DNA from: Microbacterium sp. Root553 | Lineage (GTDB): Bacteria; Actinomycetota; Actinomycetes; Actinomycetales; Microbacteriaceae | Direction of reading: 5' to 3' | Assembly (NCBI RefSeq): GCF_001426995.1 | Contig: NZ_LMFY01000001.1 | Coordinates: 2,167,675 to 2,231,674 of the forward strand | Length of the DNA stretch: 64,000 nucleotides | In this document: piece after piece, positions 63,513 to 64,000 of the stretch | Numbering within the stretch: the stretch's first letter is position 1 | Layout: each line of letters starts with the position of its first letter | Program-made: the position numbers and the translations under genes | Notes under the pieces: generated by a model | Seen by the model: only the letters and a program-made list of their open reading frames with translations | What the model was told of the DNA's origin: nothing | Database searches by the model: none

Positions 63513-63679
63513 AGTCAGAGGATGGCAGACCTGCGCCGCGGTCGACAATCCGGCGATCGCGCCTAGCAGGTCGGATGCGGTCGGCGCCACACCCTTCCCG
63601 AGGTGCGCCGGGGGCGGGCATCGTAATGACGGTATTCCGCAGGACGGCGCCGCAGCGGCGGTGCAGGCAGGAGCAGACC

Positions 63680-64000
63680 ATGGCACTCACCCGAGTCGTG
63701 CCCGGGCAGACCCCCGGCATCCGTCGCGTGCGATCGGGGTCGGGGTTCCGCTATCTCGACGCCGCGGGTCAGCCGGTCGTCGAGGCCGACCGCGAGCGCA
63801 TCGACGATCTCGTCATCCCGCCGCGGTGGCACGACGTGTGGATCGCGGCCGATCCGCTCGCGCACATCCAGGCCGTCGGCACCGACGATGCGGGCCGACG
63901 CCAGTACCTCTACCACCCGCTGTGGCGCACCGGTCGCGATCAGCGCAAGTTCGCCCGCGCGCTCAAGCTCGCCGCGGCGCTGCCCGCGGCGCGGGCGAAG
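63680..64000 (+). CDS. DNA topoisomerase IB, N-terminal part (runs off the window)
   Basis: The first 107 codons are present. IDDLVIPPRWHDVWIAADPL, HIQAVGTDDAGRRQYLYHPLWR and RDQRKFARALKLAAALP are the N-terminal pattern of poxvirus-like bacterial type IB topoisomerases, which relax supercoils through a 3'-phosphotyrosine; the catalytic Tyr would lie beyond the window. AGGAGCAGACC sets the ATG. Start region is certain; completeness cannot be judged. Confidence 0.88.
   Translation, partial: MALTRVVPGQTPGIRRVRSGSGFRYLDAAGQPVVEADRERIDDLVIPPRWHDVWIAADPLAHIQAVGTDDAGRRQYLYHPLWRTGRDQRKFARALKLAAALPAARAK

Overview
The window is a stretch of chromosome from a high-GC actinobacterium, most likely Microbacterium or a close relative in Microbacteriaceae. 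This rests on strong GC3 codon use, the block ftsK-pgsA-cinA(C)-clgR-DUF3046-recA-recX-miaB-miaA-dapF-hflX, an actinobacterial SOS box before recA, type IB topoisomerase, and many leaderless-type promoters. Genes are dense and almost all are housekeeping. I see no CRISPR array, insertion sequence, prophage or obvious genomic island, and no clearly new multi-gene system; the unusual things are single genes and control sites.

Layout. 1-7.2 kb: the tail of an unknown gene, ugd (minus), pnp with a structured leader, an aldo/keto reductase-fold protein that has lost its catalytic residues, a histidine phosphatase, dapB and a small membrane protein. 7.2-15.3 kb: OsmC, a thioredoxin/DUF4395 pair, thyA-folA-SDR, a Nudix hydrolase divergent from a stand-alone EF-Tu domain-II protein, dapA, RNase J and a GNAT. 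15.3-29.7 kb: the DNA translocation, recombination, tRNA modification and lysine block (ftsK, pgsA, cinA C-domain, clgR, DUF3046, recA, recX, miaB, miaA, RibD-like reductase, GNAT, dapF, HAD, methyltransferase, hflX).

29.7-36.1 kb: SIMPL protein, tmRNA (ssrA), a coiled-coil protein, a small Microbacteriaceae-type protein, a lipoprotein downstream of hisN, tRNA-Lys(CUU), a chagasin-like lipoprotein, and a MarR-MFS pair with an operator over its own promoter. 36.1-43.8 kb: IclR facing a 3-oxoacid CoA-transferase/thiolase operon, a small membrane protein, an MFS carrier, and otsA-otsB (trehalose). 43.8-57.2 kb: branched-chain amino acid and serine synthesis (ilvD, ilvB-ilvN-ilvC, serA, leuB, ilvE), interrupted by three membrane-protein genes and by a TetR-exporter pair with a clear operator. 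57.2-64 kb: FAH-family hydrolase-MFS operon, a DszC-like flavin monooxygenase, gltX followed by tRNA-Gln(CUG), a Pro-rich membrane protein, and the start of a topoisomerase IB gene.

How the parts connect. dapA, dapB and dapF serve diaminopimelate/lysine synthesis but lie in three transcription units. thyA-folA couple dTMP synthesis to folate recycling. clgR, the SOS box and the recA-recX hairpins suggest stress-linked control of recombination. ilvD/B/N/C, leuB and ilvE make valine, isoleucine and leucine. A recurring feature is a TANNNT hexamer 6-7 nt before the start codon, so many genes here probably make leaderless mRNAs.

Start codons were chosen from Shine-Dalgarno sites, overlaps with upstream stops, and these -10 hexamers. 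Family names come from recognising motifs in translations, not from searches.
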